Below are positions 1 to 6,634 of a stretch of 23,940 bases of DNA, in pieces. This stretch comes from an uncultured Eubacteriales bacterium (GTDB taxonomy: Bacteria > Bacillota > Clostridia > Oscillospirales > CAG-272): positions 1-23,940 of the forward strand of contig CAKSPO010000031.1 of assembly GCA_934481515.1 (NCBI GenBank), in the 5' to 3' direction. Each line of letters begins with the position of its first letter. The first letter of the stretch is position 1. Both the position numbers and the translations under genes were made by a program. The notes under the pieces are model-generated. The model was not told the origin of the DNA. It searched no databases and was given only the letters and a program-made list of their open reading frames with translations.

Positions 1-528
1 TAGCACAATATTTTTGAAAAGTCAAGTTTTTTTGAAAAAAACAGGAAAAATAATTGATAGAAATTTTCGCAAAAAGCGACAGATTCCGAAAAAACCTCCG
101 AGGAGCCTTTTCTTGAAACATCGGCAGATCCCGACTGCCGTCCGGCGAAAGACTTTTCAATGCATCTCCCCCTGCCAACCTGAAGGAACCGGAAAGCTTG
201 TGCGACACCGAAAAAAGTTGTTTTCCTTTCCGGTCATTTGCCATTCCGGCAGAACATTTTTTCCGGCATCCGTAAAACAATAAAAACCCGTTTGCATTCC
301 GGCTTCCATCGCACAAACAAAACCCGTCTGTCATGGTGCTGCCGTCTTCCGCCGGACACAGAATTCCCATTTTTTCATTCCATTCCATTCCGGCTTCCAC
401 CGGGCGAAAAAATTCCAACTGCACATTCCGCTCCCGGCTCCCGTCAAACGTCGGAATATCCTCTCACACGTAGGGGCGGGTGGACTGTCAAGAGAAACAA
501 CGTACAACCCGCCCGTTTCCAAGGAAAA
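1..528. other. gene-free left flank with fragments of a dispersed repeat
   Basis: No convincing gene lies here; the short open frames lack a good ribosome binding site and recognisable protein character. The first 80 bases are AT-rich. On the minus strand TTGACT (20-25) could be the -35 of a leftward gene outside the window, but its -10 would fall at the edge, so this is weak. From about 184 the sequence holds pieces also seen at 3046-3380 and 23532-23940: a CTTGTGC-type right-flank piece (about 184-235), CATTCCGGCTTCC-type pieces (294-333 and nearby), and a TCAAACGTCGGAAT...CGTAGGGGCGGG piece (about 434-480). Confidence 0.6.
434..520 (+). repeat. dispersed intergenic repeat, copy 1 (degenerate)
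   Basis: GGCTCCCGTCAAACG, TCGGAAT and CGTAGGGGCGGG match the copy near 23586-23631 closely. The element then diverges: about 26 unrelated bases separate the CGTAGGGGCGGG end from an ACCCGCCCG...AAGGAA piece that is contiguous with it in the right-hand copy. The core hairpin and right inverted end are missing. A further shared stretch at 294-333 aligns with 23532-23572, but about 100 extra bases separate the two modules here. This is a decayed or rearranged copy. Confidence 0.6.
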
Positions 529-567
529 GGGCTGTGAAAAAACTCAAAATGAGTTTTTTCACAGCCC
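529..567 (-). terminator. intrinsic terminator of the glycosyltransferase unit (bidirectional form)
   Basis: A perfect 18-base-pair stem: GGGCTGTGAAAAAACTCA (529-546), loop AAA, complement at 550-567. In the minus direction it is followed by TTTTCC, in the plus direction by TTTTTAC. It lies 48 bases beyond the stop of the minus-strand glycosyltransferase. Confidence 0.85.
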
Positions 568-615
568 TTTTTACGGTTTCCGTTGCCCGCGGTCCAAACA
601 CTGTCCGAAAAAAGA

Positions 616-1854
616 TCAAAGGATTCGCTTGAGAAACGCGCGGAGACGGGATCCCTTCGGAACAAGGAGCATCCCGATTCCGGCAACCACCGGATGATGA
701 ATCACCCGGTTCCGGAAACGAAATTCCGCCTTCGGAATCCGGACACACGTTTCCGCCGCTTCCGGTGCCGGAGGGGAAATCATTTTCTCCGCCTCCCAGC
801 GGCGCAAGGTGTCGGCAGCATACCCCTTCCGGTTCGGAAGAATCACAGAAACACTTCCGCCCGCGCGCAAAAGCGCCAGGAGAGCACGGTCGATCTCTTC
901 AAAATTCTCCGGCAAAAGGCGCGTCCCGGCATAGACCGAGCTGTCGCGCCACATCGGTTTCTGCAGTTTTTCCACGGCATACGCCTGACAGATCAGGGGG
1001 TACAGTTCCCGGTAGCCGCCCGCTCGCGCATGCGCATAATGCGTCCGCGACATCAGACATTGCCAGCGCCGCAGGCCAACCAGAATCTCCTCCTTCCCCG
1101 ACCGGTTCCCGACGCCGGAGCACATCAGGGCAAGAATCTGCCCCATCGACCGGATCTGTGCCTCCAGCCGCTCCCGGCTGACAATATTGACCGACTGCGC
1201 GGCATGAATCCGATAAAAATAATACCCGGTATGTACGTTTGTCAGAAGCCTGGCTTCGCGAAACGCATAGAAATTGATCAGCGCATCCTCCCCGAAGGAA
1301 ACCCTCTCCCGACCGAGCGGACCCGTTTCAATCTCCCGCATCGACCGGCGCAACAGCTCCGTCCGATAAATTTTGTTCCACGTCACATAAAAGGAATGCT
1401 CCCGCCCCCCCTGCGACGCAAACAGCCGGAGAATCCCGTCCCGCTCCTCCCAAAGGTTTTGAGAGAGTGTGCGATCCCGAGGGCAGAAATAGCGGGCTTT
1501 TTCCGTGCGGAACGCCCAATCGTTGATGACAATGTCCGCTCCGGTCTCCTCCGCCCGCAACAGCATCGGTCGGTGATAATCGACCGATGTCGTATCGTCA
1601 CTGTCAAAGAACGCGGTATAAGTACCGGTCGCCATCCCGACCCCCACTATCCGCGCATGCAGAATCCCGCCGTTTTCCGTTTTGCAAAGCCGGGCGCCGA
1701 ACTCCTCGGCAAGCGCGGAATAATCCTGCGCCGAGCCGTCATCCACCAGACAGATTTCATAATCGGTCAGCGTCGAATCCGCAATGCTCCGCAACGCCTG
1801 CCGCAGATAGGCAGGATCCGTATTGTATACACAGATCACCAACGATAATTTCAT
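616..1854 (-). CDS. family 2 glycosyltransferase
   Basis: Predicted 412-residue GT-A fold glycosyltransferase that would move a sugar from a nucleotide-sugar donor to an acceptor at the cell envelope. The N-terminus (MKLSLVICVYNTD) is the typical GT2 opening strand, LVDDGS follows at 37-41, and the DxD-type metal/donor motif FFDSDD is at residues 82-87. The C-terminal half is a helical extension without recognisable motifs; no membrane helices are evident, and the basic end (RLRAFLKRIL) could contact the membrane. The frame stays open far upstream, but that part is arginine-rich junk. The start at 1854 fits the family and has GGAGG at good spacing (GGAGGACGT-ATG). It lies 34 bases after the coiled-coil gene in the same unit. 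Donor and acceptor are unknown; capsule, teichoic-acid or glycolipid decoration are all possible. Confidence 0.87.
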   Translation of the reverse strand: MKLSLVICVYNTDPAYLRQALRSIADSTLTDYEICLVDDGSAQDYSALAEEFGARLCKTENGGILHARIVGVGMATGTYTAFFDSDDTTSVDYHRPMLLRAEETGADIVINDWAFRTEKARYFCPRDRTLSQNLWEERDGILRLFASQGGREHSFYVTWNKIYRTELLRRSMREIETGPLGRERVSFGEDALINFYAFREARLLTNVHTGYYFYRIHAAQSVNIVSRERLEAQIRSMGQILALMCSGVGNRSGKEEILVGLRRWQCLMSRTHYAHARAGGYRELYPLICQAYAVEKLQKPMWRDSSVYAGTRLLPENFEEIDRALLALLRAGGSVSVILPNRKGYAADTLRRWEAEKMISPPAPEAAETCVRIPKAEFRFRNRVIHHPVVAGIGMLLVPKGSRLRAFLKRIL

Positions 1855-1888
1855 ACGTCCTCCAGCCGCACCGAACGCTTCGGTACCG

Positions 1889-2389
1889 TTATTTTTCTTC
1901 TTCGATTCCCGAAATGATCTCCTCCGCCTCCGCAGTACTCTTCGCGGCAGCTTCCTCCGGGACAAAAGAGGATTCCTTCTCCGTCGCGCCCGCATCGTTC
2001 TCCGGCTCCGTAGCGCCGGCATCCTCGGAACCGTCCGTGCCGGTCTCACCGGCATCCCCGTCAAAAGCTTCGGAGGAATCCTCCGCAAAGGCGGCATCCG
2101 CTTCCGCCGCGCGTTTCTTCGCGGAAGCGATCTGCTCCCGGAGCGCCTGTATCTCCCGGCAGATCTGCTCCGCCTCCGACACCGCCGCGCGAACCGCCTC
2201 GGAATGATCGGCATCCTCGGTAAAGTGGCGGTAGGCAATCCGCCCAAGCGCCCTGTAAGCATCGTCCAGCCGCTTTTCCGCCATGGTAAGCTTCATTTGC
2301 AGGGCGGCAATGTCGGCAGAACGGTTGATCTTATCCGCCGCCCGGTCGGTAAATCTCCGGACATTCCGGCAAAACTCATTCCATCCCAT
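1889..2389 (-). CDS. coiled-coil protein with acidic tail, unknown function
   Basis: Not recognised as a named family. The 166-residue protein begins MGWNEFCRNVRRFTDRAADK, a pattern common in small uncharacterised Firmicute proteins. A long charged heptad-like helix follows (about 24-100, likely coiled coil), then a low-complexity acidic tail (about 103-166) rich in Glu, Asp, Ala, Gly and Thr. There is no signal peptide or membrane segment. Related small proteins often carry a C-terminal zinc ribbon; here there are no paired cysteines, so that part is absent. The start at 2389 is preceded by GGAG nine bases upstream and by a strong promoter at 2471-2499; upstream in-frame ATGs would place the start inside the promoter. 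It is the first gene of a unit with the glycosyltransferase. Confidence 0.75.
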   Translation of the reverse strand: MGWNEFCRNVRRFTDRAADKINRSADIAALQMKLTMAEKRLDDAYRALGRIAYRHFTEDADHSEAVRAAVSEAEQICREIQALREQIASAKKRAAEADAAFAEDSSEAFDGDAGETGTDGSEDAGATEPENDAGATEKESSFVPEEAAAKSTAEAEEIISGIEEEK

Positions 2390-2457
2390 GTTTCCGTACT
2401 CCGTTTCAAAAAATAAGCTGTTTTCTTTGTGCCGCAGACACGCCGTCCGCAATGTCT

Positions 2458-2487
2458 GCATGCTATGATAAGTATATACCCATTCTG
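2458..2487 (+). promoter_or_regulatory. possible forespore sigma-G-type promoter for spoVAC
   Basis: GCATG (2458-2462), 18 bases, CATTCTG (2481-2487) resembles the sigma-G pattern GNATR-N17/18-CATNNTA with one mismatch in the -10. spoVA genes are sigma-G dependent in Bacillus, so the expectation is reasonable, but the motif is short and overlaps the divergent sigma-A promoter. Confidence 0.35.
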
Positions 2488-2499
2488 CCGCATTGTCAA
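2471..2499 (-). promoter_or_regulatory. sigma-A promoter for the coiled-coil/glycosyltransferase unit
   Basis: Read on the minus strand: TTGACA (complement of 2494-2499), 17 bases, TATACT (complement of 2471-2476). The -35 is a full consensus match and the -10 five of six. Transcription would start about 75 bases before the coiled-coil start codon. Confidence 0.75.
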
Positions 2500-2562
2500 C
2501 CGCATGATTTTGCTTTTCCGGGAAATACTGAATGCAGAAACAAGGAAAGGAAGAAAAAGCAC

Positions 2563-3009
2563 ATGAACATGAATCAGGATACCTACAAACGCTTTGCGGA
2601 CGCACACGCACCGCACTCCCCCATGGCGAAAAACTGCCTGTTTGCATTTCTGATCGGCGGCAGCATCTGCACCATCGGGCAGGGACTCGGAGACCTTTAC
2701 CGGAATCTCTGCCGGATGCCGGAAGAGAACGCAGGAGCCATGGTGTCGGTGACGCTGATTTTTCTGGCGGTCGTTCTGACCGCATGCGGAATTTTTGACA
2801 AAATCGCCAAAATTGCCGGTGCCGGAACGCTGGTTCCGATCACGGGTTTTGCAAACGCCGTTGTCTCTCCCGCCATCGACAGCCGTGCGGAAGGACCGGT
2901 GCTCGGCGTCGGAGCCAAAATTTTTACCGTTGCCGGTCCGGTGCTCCTCTACGGAACCCTTGCAGGCGCCGTCTACGGCGTCATCCTCTGGATCATTCAG
3001 CTCTTTTAA
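2563..3009 (+). CDS. spoVAC: stage V sporulation protein AC homologue
   Basis: SpoVA proteins form an inner-membrane channel that moves dipicolinic acid and calcium into the forespore and out at germination; SpoVAC itself behaves as a mechanosensitive channel in Bacillus subtilis. The 148-residue length equals the family norm. Family landmarks are seen: FLIGGSICTIGQGLGDLY after a short hydrophilic N-terminus, the second hydrophobic segment (MVSVTLIFLAVVLTACGIFDKI), GAGTLVPITGFANAV, and EGPVLGVGAKIF before a last membrane helix. The start at 2563 has AGGAAAGGAAG upstream; a second ATG two codons later is possible. It stands alone: spoVAD and spoVAE, its usual neighbours, are not in the window. 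It shows that the host, or its recent ancestor, forms spores. Confidence 0.92.
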   Translation: MNMNQDTYKRFADAHAPHSPMAKNCLFAFLIGGSICTIGQGLGDLYRNLCRMPEENAGAMVSVTLIFLAVVLTACGIFDKIAKIAGAGTLVPITGFANAVVSPAIDSRAEGPVLGVGAKIFTVAGPVLLYGTLAGAVYGVILWIIQLF

Positions 3010-3045
3010 CGCGGAACCTCCTCCTGCAAAACAAGCCTTTCTCAT

Positions 3046-3380
3046 TCCGCCCCCGGCTTCCGACGGATGAAAAATCCCATTTACCCATTACGTTTCCGGC
3101 TTCTGCTGAACAAAAAATCTTTTAATTCCACGTAGGGGCGGGGTCTACCGCCCACTTCTAAGGAATCCGAACCAACATCCCGGCGGCATTTCCCCCGCCG
3201 GATTTGTTTTTCCATTTGCAATGCGGAAAACTAAACCAACGGAACGATATTCGTTGGTGCCCCTGCCCAATATGCCATGCCCCCTTGCAAACGGGCGGGT
3301 TGACCCTGCGCAGGCTTTGCCTGCATCCTACCGGTTTTGGTGGGAATTGGAACGCCTGTGCAACGCCGGGAATTTGGTTT
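3046..3380 (+). repeat. dispersed intergenic repeat, copy 2
   Basis: Modules in order: CATTCCG...CGGCTTCC pieces (3046-3117, one of which matches 23909-23940 at 26 of 32 positions), a GC-rich end CGTAGGGGCGGGGTCTACC (from 3131), CTTCTAAGGAATC, the CCGGCGG/CCGCCGG hairpin with a T-tract, TGCCC...CCAAT, the inverted end CGGGCGGGTTGACCC (from 3292) and a CGCCGGGAATTTGGTTTT tail. The same order occurs at 23532-23850. The right inverted end is interrupted by about 20 bases containing GCAGGCTTTGCCTGC (3310-3324). Confidence 0.75.
3180..3211 (+). terminator. terminator-like hairpin carried by repeat copy 2
   Basis: CCGGCGG (3180-3186), eight-base loop, CCGCCGG (3195-3201), then ATTTGTTTTT. It could end rightward transcription from spoVAC, about 170 bases beyond that stop codon. 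Confidence 0.55.
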
Positions 3381-3400
3381 TCTCCCTGCCTCTGAATATC

Positions 3401-3429
3401 AAAATCGGCAGAGAAACCCTCTCTGCCGA
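3401..3429 (-). terminator. intrinsic terminator of the PHP-rimO-pgsA unit
   Basis: On the minus strand TCGGCAGAGA (complement of 3420-3429), loop GGGTT, TCTCTGCCGA (complement of 3405-3414), then TTTTGATATT. A ten-base-pair stem about 52 bases after the pgsA stop. Confidence 0.75.
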
Positions 3430-3481
3430 CAGATATATGATTCCGTGAAAACCGCAGGGTTTTCTCCCCGGCCGGAAAAAC

Positions 3482-4093
3482 TCATTTTTCCGGATCCATG
3501 TACTTCCAATAAGAGCGAAGATAGTTAAAGCCAGACCAAAGGGTGAAAAACAGCATCAGGCAGGTGCTGAAGAAGGACAGCGGAAGAATATCCAGCAAAA
3601 AATTCAGCGCAGGAATGTAACGATAGAAAATCCGCTCCGCGATGCAGGCGATCACGCAGGCAATCTGTGTGCAGGTCTTGATTTTCCCCAGCATGGTCGC
3701 CGCGACCACAATGCCGGCGGTTCCGGAAACAACCAGCCGGATGGAGGTAACCGCCAACTCACGGAAAATGACCAGCAATACCGCCCAGAAAAAGATATAC
3801 CGGAAAATCAGGCTGGTGTTTCCGTCCGTGGTAAAGCGCCAGAGCAAGACCATCAGTGCTCCGATGACCATAAACTTATCCGCCAGCGGATCCAAAAACT
3901 TTCCGAAATCCGTCACCAGACCGCGCTTGCGGGCGATTTTACCGTCCAGCATATCCGTCAGAGAGGCAACGCAGAACAGCAACAGTCCTGCAATATTGGT
4001 CCACAGCACATCTGCCGCCATCATAATAAAGACAAAGGAGGGCACCATCATCAGCCGCAGAACGGTCAGCCTGTTCGGCAGGTTCATTTTCAT
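3482..4093 (-). CDS. pgsA: CDP-diacylglycerol--glycerol-3-phosphate 3-phosphatidyltransferase
   Basis: Catalyses the committed step to phosphatidylglycerol: CDP-diacylglycerol plus glycerol 3-phosphate gives phosphatidylglycerophosphate and CMP, in the cytoplasmic membrane. The 203-residue protein has the full CDP-alcohol phosphotransferase motif: D47, then D50-G51-x2-A54-R55-x8-G64-x3-D68-x3-D72. The N-terminus MNLPNRLTVLR is characteristic of PgsA, and several hydrophobic segments follow. Two adjacent ATGs exist (4096 and 4093); the AAGGA box lies 4 bases before the first and 7 before the second, so 4093 is preferred, with a difference of one residue. It follows rimO by 70 bases, an order frequent in Clostridia and Bacilli, and is the last gene before the terminator. 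Confidence 0.94.
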   Translation of the reverse strand: MKMNLPNRLTVLRLMMVPSFVFIMMAADVLWTNIAGLLLFCVASLTDMLDGKIARKRGLVTDFGKFLDPLADKFMVIGALMVLLWRFTTDGNTSLIFRYIFFWAVLLVIFRELAVTSIRLVVSGTAGIVVAATMLGKIKTCTQIACVIACIAERIFYRYIPALNFLLDILPLSFFSTCLMLFFTLWSGFNYLRSYWKYMDPEK

Positions 4094-4163
4094 CATGAAA
4101 TCCTTCTTTCCACGTAAGGTTCGGTTACGTATTGATTGATTACAAGGGACAGGCATGCCGGAT

Positions 4164-5510
4164 TTATTCGGCTGTCACAAGATTTCCGACCAGATCATAG
4201 TCCTCGGCTTCCCGCACCTTGACCCGGACAAAGGTACCGGGCGCGATCCGCTCGGTACTCCGGAAATAAACCTTTCCGTCGATTTCCGGCGCATCCGCGG
4301 CGCTTCTTCCGAAGTGAATTTCTGCCGCAGGGTCGTAATCCTCGCACAGAACGTCAATGACCTGACCGATCTTTTCCCGGTTCAGTTCTTCGTTGATCTG
4401 CATCTGCTCGCGCATCAGAAGATCCATACGATCCTGCTTGACCTGCTCGTCAATCTGATCCGGCAAATCGTATGCGGGCGTTCCTTCTTCTCTTGAATAG
4501 GTAAATACGCCGGCGTGGTCAAACCGCTGTTCCTTGACAAACGCGCACAGCTCCTCAAAGTCTTCCCCCGTCTCTCCGGGAAAGCCGACAATAAAGGTGG
4601 TACGGATGACGATGCCCGGAATCTCACGGCGCAGCCGATCCAGAACCGAGCGGATGGTGGTGCTGTCCCCGTGCCGGTTCATGGCACGGAGCATCCGGTC
4701 GCTGATGTGCTGAAGCGGCAGATCCATGTATTTCAGAATTCTGGGATTGTCCCGGATCTCGGCAATCAGCTCATCCGTAATTTTATCCGGATAGCAGTAC
4801 AAAAGACGAACCCACGGGATGGAGGTCTCCTCCGTAATCCGGTGCAACAGCTCCGCCAAGGAATATTTCCCGTACAGATCCGCGCCGTAGCGCGTAATGT
4901 CCTGTGCAATCACGGTCAGCTCACGCACCCCAAGGGAATCCAGCTGTTTGGCTTCCGCAATCAGATCCTCCATGGGACGGCTGCGGAATCTGCCGCGGAT
5001 GTAGGGAATGGCGCAATAGGCGCAACGGTTGTCACAGCCCTCCGCGATTTTGAGATAGGCACTGTAGTCCGGCGTGGTAATGACCCGGTCGCCGCCAAGC
5101 TGCACCGTATCCCGGTCGTCGTGAGAGTAAAATTTGCGCCCGGAGCCATTTTTCTTCTTGGCAGTAACCGCTTCGATCGCTTCCACAATATGGTGAATGC
5201 TTCCGACGCCGAGGACGGCATCCACCTCCGGAAGTTCCTTGAAAATTTCCTCTCCGTAGCGCTCCGCCAGACACCCTGTGACGATGATCGCCTTCAGATG
5301 ACGGTTCTTTTTCAGCCACGCAACATCCAGGATGTTGTCAATGGCTTCTTTTTTTGCACTTTCAATAAAGGCACAGGTGTTGACAATAATGACATCCGCG
5401 TCGATTTCCTCCGGTGTGATCTCATATCCTGCCTCCAGAACCTCGTGTAGCATGACCTCGGTGTCCAACTGATTCTTGGGGCATCCGAGCGAAACAAATC
5501 CGATCTTCAT
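4164..5510 (-). CDS. rimO: ribosomal protein S12 methylthiotransferase
   Basis: Radical-SAM enzyme that methylthiolates the conserved aspartate of ribosomal protein S12. The 448 residues match the family length. The N-terminal UPF0004 domain opens MKIGFVSLGCPKNQ and has cysteines C10, C46 and C80 for the auxiliary Fe-S cluster. The radical-SAM core has C159-x3-C163-x2-C166 (GCDNRCAYCAIPY, with the RGRFRSR continuation typical of RimO rather than MiaB). A C-terminal TRAM domain occupies roughly the last 65 residues. The start at 5510 is the natural conserved N-terminus; the upstream PHP gene stops only 9 bases before, so the two are very likely co-transcribed. Confidence 0.96.
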   Translation of the reverse strand: MKIGFVSLGCPKNQLDTEVMLHEVLEAGYEITPEEIDADVIIVNTCAFIESAKKEAIDNILDVAWLKKNRHLKAIIVTGCLAERYGEEIFKELPEVDAVLGVGSIHHIVEAIEAVTAKKKNGSGRKFYSHDDRDTVQLGGDRVITTPDYSAYLKIAEGCDNRCAYCAIPYIRGRFRSRPMEDLIAEAKQLDSLGVRELTVIAQDITRYGADLYGKYSLAELLHRITEETSIPWVRLLYCYPDKITDELIAEIRDNPRILKYMDLPLQHISDRMLRAMNRHGDSTTIRSVLDRLRREIPGIVIRTTFIVGFPGETGEDFEELCAFVKEQRFDHAGVFTYSREEGTPAYDLPDQIDEQVKQDRMDLLMREQMQINEELNREKIGQVIDVLCEDYDPAAEIHFGRSAADAPEIDGKVYFRSTERIAPGTFVRVKVREAEDYDLVGNLVTAE

Positions 5511-5519
5511 TTTCCGGTT

Positions 5520-6407
5520 TCAAACTCCTTTTTCCGTCTGTTCGGGCAACAGAATATTCGTCCATGCTTTCCTTCCCTCAGCGTCCGTAACCTCGGCACG
5601 CAGGTAGAATTCTTCCTCCTGCGGAACATAGTGCACCTCAGTCAGACCCTCCCCGGTAAACACGCGGTGGGAGAACACGCTGTTGGAAAGAAACAGAATT
5701 TCTCTGCACGGAGAGCAACGAACCGTATACCCGTCACCGTCGCGCAAAAGATGCACCTCCGGTCCTTCGGAGGCGTAAAAATTCCCCTTCCGGACGGCAT
5801 CCGTCAAAGCATTTACCGAAAGCTCCTCCGCCTGCACCATGCAAAAGGCGACGCAGGCATCATTGTCGTAATAATGGGTATCGTCGGTGGCAAGCAACGG
5901 ATAATACCGATGCGAAGCACCGAGCAAATCCACCAGCAGAGAGGCATCCGGACGGCGGGAATGATGCACGCCGGAAACGGAATTGTAAACCTCAATGGCA
6001 TCGACCCCGGCAAGCGAAAGAATCTGCTCCGGGGTGTTGAGCGACCATGCGGGATGCGCCAACACAGCCATTCCCCCGGCACGGTGAATGCCGTCAATGA
6101 TCTGCTGGGCACTCATGCTTTGCGTCACGGACGGAGCACGCTCCGCACCGATACCGAGAATGTGAAATACGCCCGCAGGGTCATACCTGCCGCCGATATT
6201 GTATTCGGCACCCGGAAGAATCAGCACCCCGCTGTCAGAATAGCGTTTGGTTCCGTAGTGCCAATGATCGGTCAGCGCCAGCGCATCATAACCTGCGGCA
6301 CGATACTGCGCAATGGCTTCCTCCGGGGTCTTTCTGCCGTCGGAAAGGGTCGTATGCATATGCAGGTTGACCTTGTACCGCTTTTTTCCAAACAGATCCG
6401 TAATCAT
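5520..6407 (-). CDS. PHP-domain metal-dependent phosphoesterase
   Basis: Cytoplasmic 295-residue PHP protein, a family using two or three metal ions to hydrolyse phosphoesters (3',5'-nucleoside bisphosphates, histidinol phosphate, short nucleic acids). Visible motifs: H16-x-H18 with D23 (HMHTTLSDG), ALTDHWHYG with D47-H48, the LPGAEYN and HILGIG motifs, LAHPAWS, and the late ATDDTHYY site. The C-terminal 80 residues look like a beta-rich extension. The start at 6407 has GGAAGGAAGG upstream and follows a recognisable promoter. It is the first gene of a PHP-rimO-pgsA unit. The exact substrate cannot be given. Confidence 0.85.
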   Translation of the reverse strand: MITDLFGKKRYKVNLHMHTTLSDGRKTPEEAIAQYRAAGYDALALTDHWHYGTKRYSDSGVLILPGAEYNIGGRYDPAGVFHILGIGAERAPSVTQSMSAQQIIDGIHRAGGMAVLAHPAWSLNTPEQILSLAGVDAIEVYNSVSGVHHSRRPDASLLVDLLGASHRYYPLLATDDTHYYDNDACVAFCMVQAEELSVNALTDAVRKGNFYASEGPEVHLLRDGDGYTVRCSPCREILFLSNSVFSHRVFTGEGLTEVHYVPQEEEFYLRAEVTDAEGRKAWTNILLPEQTEKGV

Positions 6408-6443
6408 CCGAAACGCCTTCCTTCCATCGGTAAATCAGGTTTT

Positions 6444-6472
6444 ATTTTAGCATACATTCCGAAGCAATACAA
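6444..6472 (-). promoter_or_regulatory. promoter for the PHP-rimO-pgsA unit
   Basis: Minus strand: TTGTAT (complement of 6467-6472), 17 bases, TAAAAT (complement of 6444-6449) preceded by TGC, an extended -10. The -35 is weak. Confidence 0.5.
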
Positions 6473-6478
6473 GAGGGT

Positions 6479-6507
6479 TGCACAAAAAAACGCAAAAAAT
6501 TTGTGCA
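6479..6507. promoter_or_regulatory. inverted repeat TGCACAAA / TTTGTGCA in the divergent promoter region
   Basis: TGCACAAA (6479-6486) and TTTGTGCA (6500-6507) are perfect complements separated by 13 bases, between the leftward PHP promoter and the rightward isomerase promoter. It could be an operator or a chance A/T-rich hairpin. Confidence 0.35.
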
Positions 6508-6518
6508 GGATGGCAGAC

Positions 6519-6536
6519 CGGAAAGCGCACTTTCCG
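6519..6536. promoter_or_regulatory. candidate operator abutting the -35 of the isomerase promoter
   Basis: CGGAAAG (6519-6525), CGCA, CTTTCCG (6530-6536): a perfect 7-base inverted repeat ending two bases before the -35 at 6538. The placement and the GAAAGCGC-like half site suggest a LacI-type regulator, but the binding protein is unknown. Confidence 0.45.
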
Positions 6537-6537
6537 C

Positions 6538-6566
6538 TTGCAATCCGGGAGAAAAAATGGTATGAT
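6538..6566 (+). promoter_or_regulatory. sigma-A promoter for the two rightward isomerase genes
   Basis: TTGCAA (6538-6543), 17 bases, TATGAT (6561-6566) preceded by TGG (extended -10). Transcription would start about 60 bases before the first start codon. Confidence 0.7.
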
Positions 6567-6634
6567 ATACCTGAAGGACGGATGTCCGTAATGAGGAAAC
6601 GGATCCGAATCCATTCGGAAAAGGAGATACTGAG

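Larger units (their letters stand above)
3010..3481. other. gene-free convergent intergenic region
   Basis: Between convergent spoVAC and pgsA no supported gene is seen. Short plus-strand frames at 3204-3528 run through repeat DNA and are not believable proteins. The interval holds a repeat copy (3046-3380), a terminator-like hairpin inside it, and the pgsA terminator. Confidence 0.7.

Noticed and set aside
583..1848. 421-residue plus-strand open frame
   Set aside because: Antisense to the glycosyltransferase; Arg/Pro/His-rich composition, no ribosome binding site, no recognisable motif.
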